Positions 5,463 to 7,320 of a stretch of 7,320 nucleotides of DNA are shown in pieces (position 1 is the stretch's first letter; each line of letters opens with the position of its first letter). Position numbers and translations under genes: made by a program. Source of the stretch: an uncultured Saprospiraceae bacterium (GTDB lineage: Bacteria; Bacteroidota; Bacteroidia; Chitinophagales; Saprospiraceae); assembly GCA_937930625.1 (NCBI GenBank), contig CALHBW010000296.1:1-7320 (forward strand). The letters run 5' to 3'. The notes beneath the pieces were generated by a model. That model saw only the letters and a program-made list of their open reading frames with translations. It did not search any database and was not told the DNA's origin.

Positions 5463-5488
5463 AAGAGCCGTTGGAGACAACGGCTCTT
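5463..5488. terminator. GNRA-capped hairpin shared by converging genes
   Basis: An 11-bp perfect stem (5463-5473 with 5478-5488; core AGAGCCGTTG) carries a GAGA tetraloop on the plus strand. It lies 18 nt after the lipoprotein stop and 3 nt from the stop of the minus-strand glycosyltransferase. T runs are short on both strands (TTT on plus, TTAATAAAATT on minus), so termination may be modest in either direction. Confidence 0.75.
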
Positions 5489-5491
5489 TCA

Positions 5492-6439
5492 TCACTCCTG
5501 ATTCACCCTTTTCTCAATCAAATAATGATTCCGATTCGGCGCATTACGAGAAATAAGCTCCGCAAGAAAACCTGCAAGGAAAAGCTGCGTACCGATAATC
5601 ACCGTCAAAATACCGAGAAAAAACAAAGGACGTGAAGCAATCGCGTATTCATTGAAATATAATTTCGCAAAACTCAAATACAATAAAATCCCAAAACCAA
5701 TCAAAAAACAAATCATCCCCATTGTACCAAAAAAGTGCATTGGTTTTTTACCAAATCTACCGACAAAAGTAATCGACAGTAAATCCAAAAAACCATTGAT
5801 AAATCGACTCATACCAAATTTGGAAGTACCGTATTTTCGCGCTTGGTGCTGGACCGGTTTCTCACCGATTTTCGAAAAACCTGCCCACTTTGCCATCACG
5901 GGAATAAAGCGATGCATTTCGCCATAAACTTCGATATTTTTGACCACTGATTTGTCATAGGCTTTCAAACCGCAATTAAAATCGTGCAAATTGTGAATAC
6001 CACTCATGCGACGCGTGACGGCATTGAAGAGTTTAGACGGAATATTTTTGGTAAAAACGGGGTCGTGTCGCTTCTTTTTCCAGCCTGATACTAAGTCGTA
6101 ACCGTCCTCACTTATCATGCGATACAGGTCAGGAATTTCGTCGGGACTATCCTGCAAATCAGCATCCATCGTAATCACAACATCACCTTGCGTAGCTTTG
6201 AAACCTTCATTGAGTGCAGCAGATTTTCCGTAATTTCTTCTAAATTTAATACCTTTAATGTGTTCATTTTCAGCAGATAATCGTTCAATAACTTGCCATG
6301 AACCATCCGTACTACCATCGTCAATCAAAATAATTTCATAAGAAAAATTATGGTCATCCATGACCCGCTTTATCCATGCCGTCAACTCCGGCAAAGATTC
6401 TTCTTCATTCAATAAAGGCACAACTACGGATATGTTCAT
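5492..6439 (-). CDS. Family 2 glycosyltransferase, polyprenol-phosphate (DPM1/GtrB-like) type, membrane anchored
   Basis: Transfers a sugar from a nucleotide sugar to a lipid carrier such as polyprenyl phosphate at the inner leaflet of the cytoplasmic membrane (family knowledge; donor not predictable). From ATG 6439 it has 315 residues. N-terminal GT-A fold: ISVVVPLLNEEESL at the start, IDDGSTDGS (residues ~39-47), and the DAD metal-binding motif with DLQDSPDEIP (~92-103). GLKAY (~157) and the basic KYGTSKFG follow. Two C-terminal membrane helices (about 235-257 and 270-294) are typical of GtrB-like members. The frame extends upstream to ATG 6493, adding MSDISIFNHKSQVTTHPN. That extension is unlike the family and derives from repetitive, noncoding-looking DNA, so 6439 is chosen (start about 70% sure). 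The gene lies downstream of the DUF4199 gene on the same strand, 263 nt away, a pairing I recall from other Bacteroidota. The shared hairpin at 5463-5488 closes it. Confidence 0.93.
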   Translation of the reverse strand: MNISVVVPLLNEEESLPELTAWIKRVMDDHNFSYEIILIDDGSTDGSWQVIERLSAENEHIKGIKFRRNYGKSAALNEGFKATQGDVVITMDADLQDSPDEIPDLYRMISEDGYDLVSGWKKKRHDPVFTKNIPSKLFNAVTRRMSGIHNLHDFNCGLKAYDKSVVKNIEVYGEMHRFIPVMAKWAGFSKIGEKPVQHQARKYGTSKFGMSRFINGFLDLLSITFVGRFGKKPMHFFGTMGMICFLIGFGILLYLSFAKLYFNEYAIASRPLFFLGILTVIIGTQLFLAGFLAELISRNAPNRNHYLIEKRVNQE

Positions 6440-6702
6440 GTTTGGATGTGTAGTAACTTGTGATTTGTGATTAAAAATAGAGATGTCAGACATTTTCTTA
6501 GGAACGCGGCATAAATAAGTTTACCATCTTGGGTAGATTATTTTGTGCTTAGTTTTTGCTTTGAAAGAGGGCGTTTATCTGGATAAATAACTGATTTTAA
6601 AGTGAAAAATAAGTGCAAAAGAAACGGTCAAGAATGTAAATTTATTTTGTCATCATTTCTTAACGCCTGACATCTCTGATTTTGTATTTCTAATGAAAAA
6701 AA
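6440..6702. other. Intergenic region between DUF4199 and GT2 genes, with an 11-bp inverted repeat
   Basis: Holds no gene I can support. AGAGATGTCAG (6479-6489) and its inverted copy CTGACATCTCT (6667-6677) flank a 177-nt spacer. The left copy forms the start of the upstream extension of the glycosyltransferase frame. No TAnnTTTG box is clear on the minus strand, so the GT2 gene may be read from the DUF4199 promoter outside the window. Confidence 0.45.
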
Positions 6703-7251
6703 CTACGCAATAGTTCTTTCTCTTTTCATAACTGCACCTGCAATGAGTGAAGCAACAAAGCCAAAAAGTAAAGATGTACCAAAGCCTATTGCAGCCATAA
6801 CGGGGGCAGTCATAAATTTACCCGTCATTGTCGCTACATTCTCAATATCTTCATCACTCATACCTTGTTCCTCCATAGCTTCTGCTTGTACCTGCATAAT
6901 CTGATCCATAATACTCGGGTCGATGACATTATAAAGAAGAATTGTCCATATAGCAGTCACTAAACCAATGATAAGTGCGGTCAACACCCCTGTACCAAGT
7001 CCCCGACCATAAGAGATATACCCACCCAAATCATTATCGCGGTGTCCGCGAATAGCCAAAACAGGGAATACAATCGTAATCAGCATACTCAACCAGCCGA
7101 CAGCTTGTGATATTGTAGAAGTTATACCCAATAAGTATTGAATAAGCCCTATAACTATCACCAATAATCCTCCAATCACACCATAACGCAGTGCAGTCGG
7201 AAACGGAGAAGCATTTTTTACATCTAATTCATTTATGTTGTCTAAAGCCAT
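6703..7251 (-). CDS. DUF4199 family integral membrane protein
   Basis: 182 residues from ATG 7251 (MALDNINELD). Four predicted membrane helices: about 23-42, 48-68, 86-109 and 150-174. A conserved-looking GGYISYGRGLGTGVL sits before helix 3, and an acidic, Met-rich extracytoplasmic or cytoplasmic loop (about 111-148, DPSIMDQIMQVQAEAMEEQG) lies between helices 3 and 4. This layout is characteristic of DUF4199, a Bacteroidota membrane family without known function. The open frame runs upstream to ATG 7308, but those 19 codons (MSVLHPAQTGMSVLRKLSI) are translated from the interspersed palindrome at 7269-7320 and are not part of the protein. The neighbouring GT2 gene suggests a link to envelope glycolipid synthesis (inference). 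No hairpin terminator is seen after the stop at 6703. Confidence 0.9.
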   Translation of the reverse strand: MALDNINELDVKNASPFPTALRYGVIGGLLVIVIGLIQYLLGITSTISQAVGWLSMLITIVFPVLAIRGHRDNDLGGYISYGRGLGTGVLTALIIGLVTAIWTILLYNVIDPSIMDQIMQVQAEAMEEQGMSDEDIENVATMTGKFMTAPVMAAIGFGTSLLFGFVASLIAGAVMKRERTIA

Positions 7252-7268
7252 AATAGAGAGTTTTCGTA

Positions 7269-7320
7269 ACACAGACATTCCTGTCTGTGCCGGATGAAGT
7301 ACAGACAAGAATGTCTGTGT
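7269..7320. repeat. Nested palindromic interspersed repeat (REP-like), reaching the window edge
   Basis: Two 20-bp arms (7269-7288 and 7301-7320) are inverted copies with one difference (C7281 against A7308, a G-U pair on minus-strand RNA), separated by GCCGGATGAAGT. Each arm is itself a hairpin: ACAGACA-TTCC-TGTCTGT and ACAGACA-AGAA-TGTCTGT. So it can fold either as one long stem or as two short ones. The motif ACAGACATTC/GAATGTCTGT looks like an interspersed repeat that I recall from Bacteroidota genomes, comparable to REP/BIME elements mobilised by Y1-type RAYT transposases. No transposase is in the window. It begins only 17 bp upstream of the DUF4199 start codon. Confidence 0.8.

Noticed and set aside
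5652..5927. Plus-strand ORF opposite the glycosyltransferase
   Set aside because: It is the antisense shadow of a well-supported GT2 gene and has low-complexity Lys/Pro/Ile composition.
7306..7308. ATG as start of the DUF4199 protein
   Set aside because: The added 19 residues are encoded by the palindromic repeat and are unrelated to the family; ATG 7251 fits the usual N-terminus.

Overview
The window looks like an accessory stretch of a Bacteroidota chromosome, most probably Saprospiria or a nearby class. The evidence is two proteins ending in type IX secretion system (T9SS) type A sorting domains, DUF1573 and DUF4199 proteins, a lipoprotein with a Bacteroidota-style acidic residue after the lipidated Cys, Bacteroidota sigma-type -7 boxes (TAnnTTTG) at two places, and no clear Shine-Dalgarno sequences. 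The lineage assignment comes from family recognition, not from a search.

Layout. 1-626 (+) is the 3' end of a secreted T9SS cargo protein, closed by a strong terminator (649-692). A second, oppositely oriented terminator (721-755) closes a small secreted DUF1573 protein (1249-779, -), which has its own recognisable promoter (1315-1343). Upstream of it, on the same strand, lie a 3' remnant of a gene end (1379-1434) and a 5'-truncated gene of a Bacteroidota helical-repeat (TPR-like) family (2187-1435, -). At about 2187 this gene abuts, head to head and with no intergenic DNA, a second truncated gene: a LamG-repeat T9SS cargo protein (2187-3349, +). Both lack their 5' ends at the same point, so position 2187 is a recombination or assembly breakpoint.

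The LamG gene is followed by an inverted repeat (3361-3428), a segment with two mutually exclusive hairpins (3481-3536), a 63-residue orphan helix-turn-helix protein (3568-3759) and its intrinsic terminator (3800-3838). Next comes a four-unit 10-bp direct repeat (3871-3910) ending 12 bp before a -7 box, then a leader of about 210 nt and a 431-residue lipoprotein of unrecognised family (4149-5444). This lipoprotein has a Gly/Ala/Cys-rich hydrophobic core and a Trp-rich C-terminal part. A GNRA-capped hairpin (5463-5488) is shared with the convergent gene pair on the minus strand: a GT2 polyprenol-phosphate-type glycosyltransferase (6439-5492) and, upstream, a DUF4199 membrane protein (7251-6703). 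A nested palindromic interspersed repeat (7269-7320) lies just upstream of the DUF4199 start and touches the window edge.

How the genes work together. The GT2 and DUF4199 genes look like ordinary envelope/housekeeping genes, probably functionally linked to lipid-linked sugar metabolism. The rest is a mosaic of independently transcribed surface or secreted proteins, broken genes and small regulatory-looking elements. There is no complete known defence, mobile or biosynthetic system. The strongest candidates for something undescribed are the Cys/Gly-rich lipoprotein and its phased-repeat promoter region, and the small helix-turn-helix gene with its structured leader.
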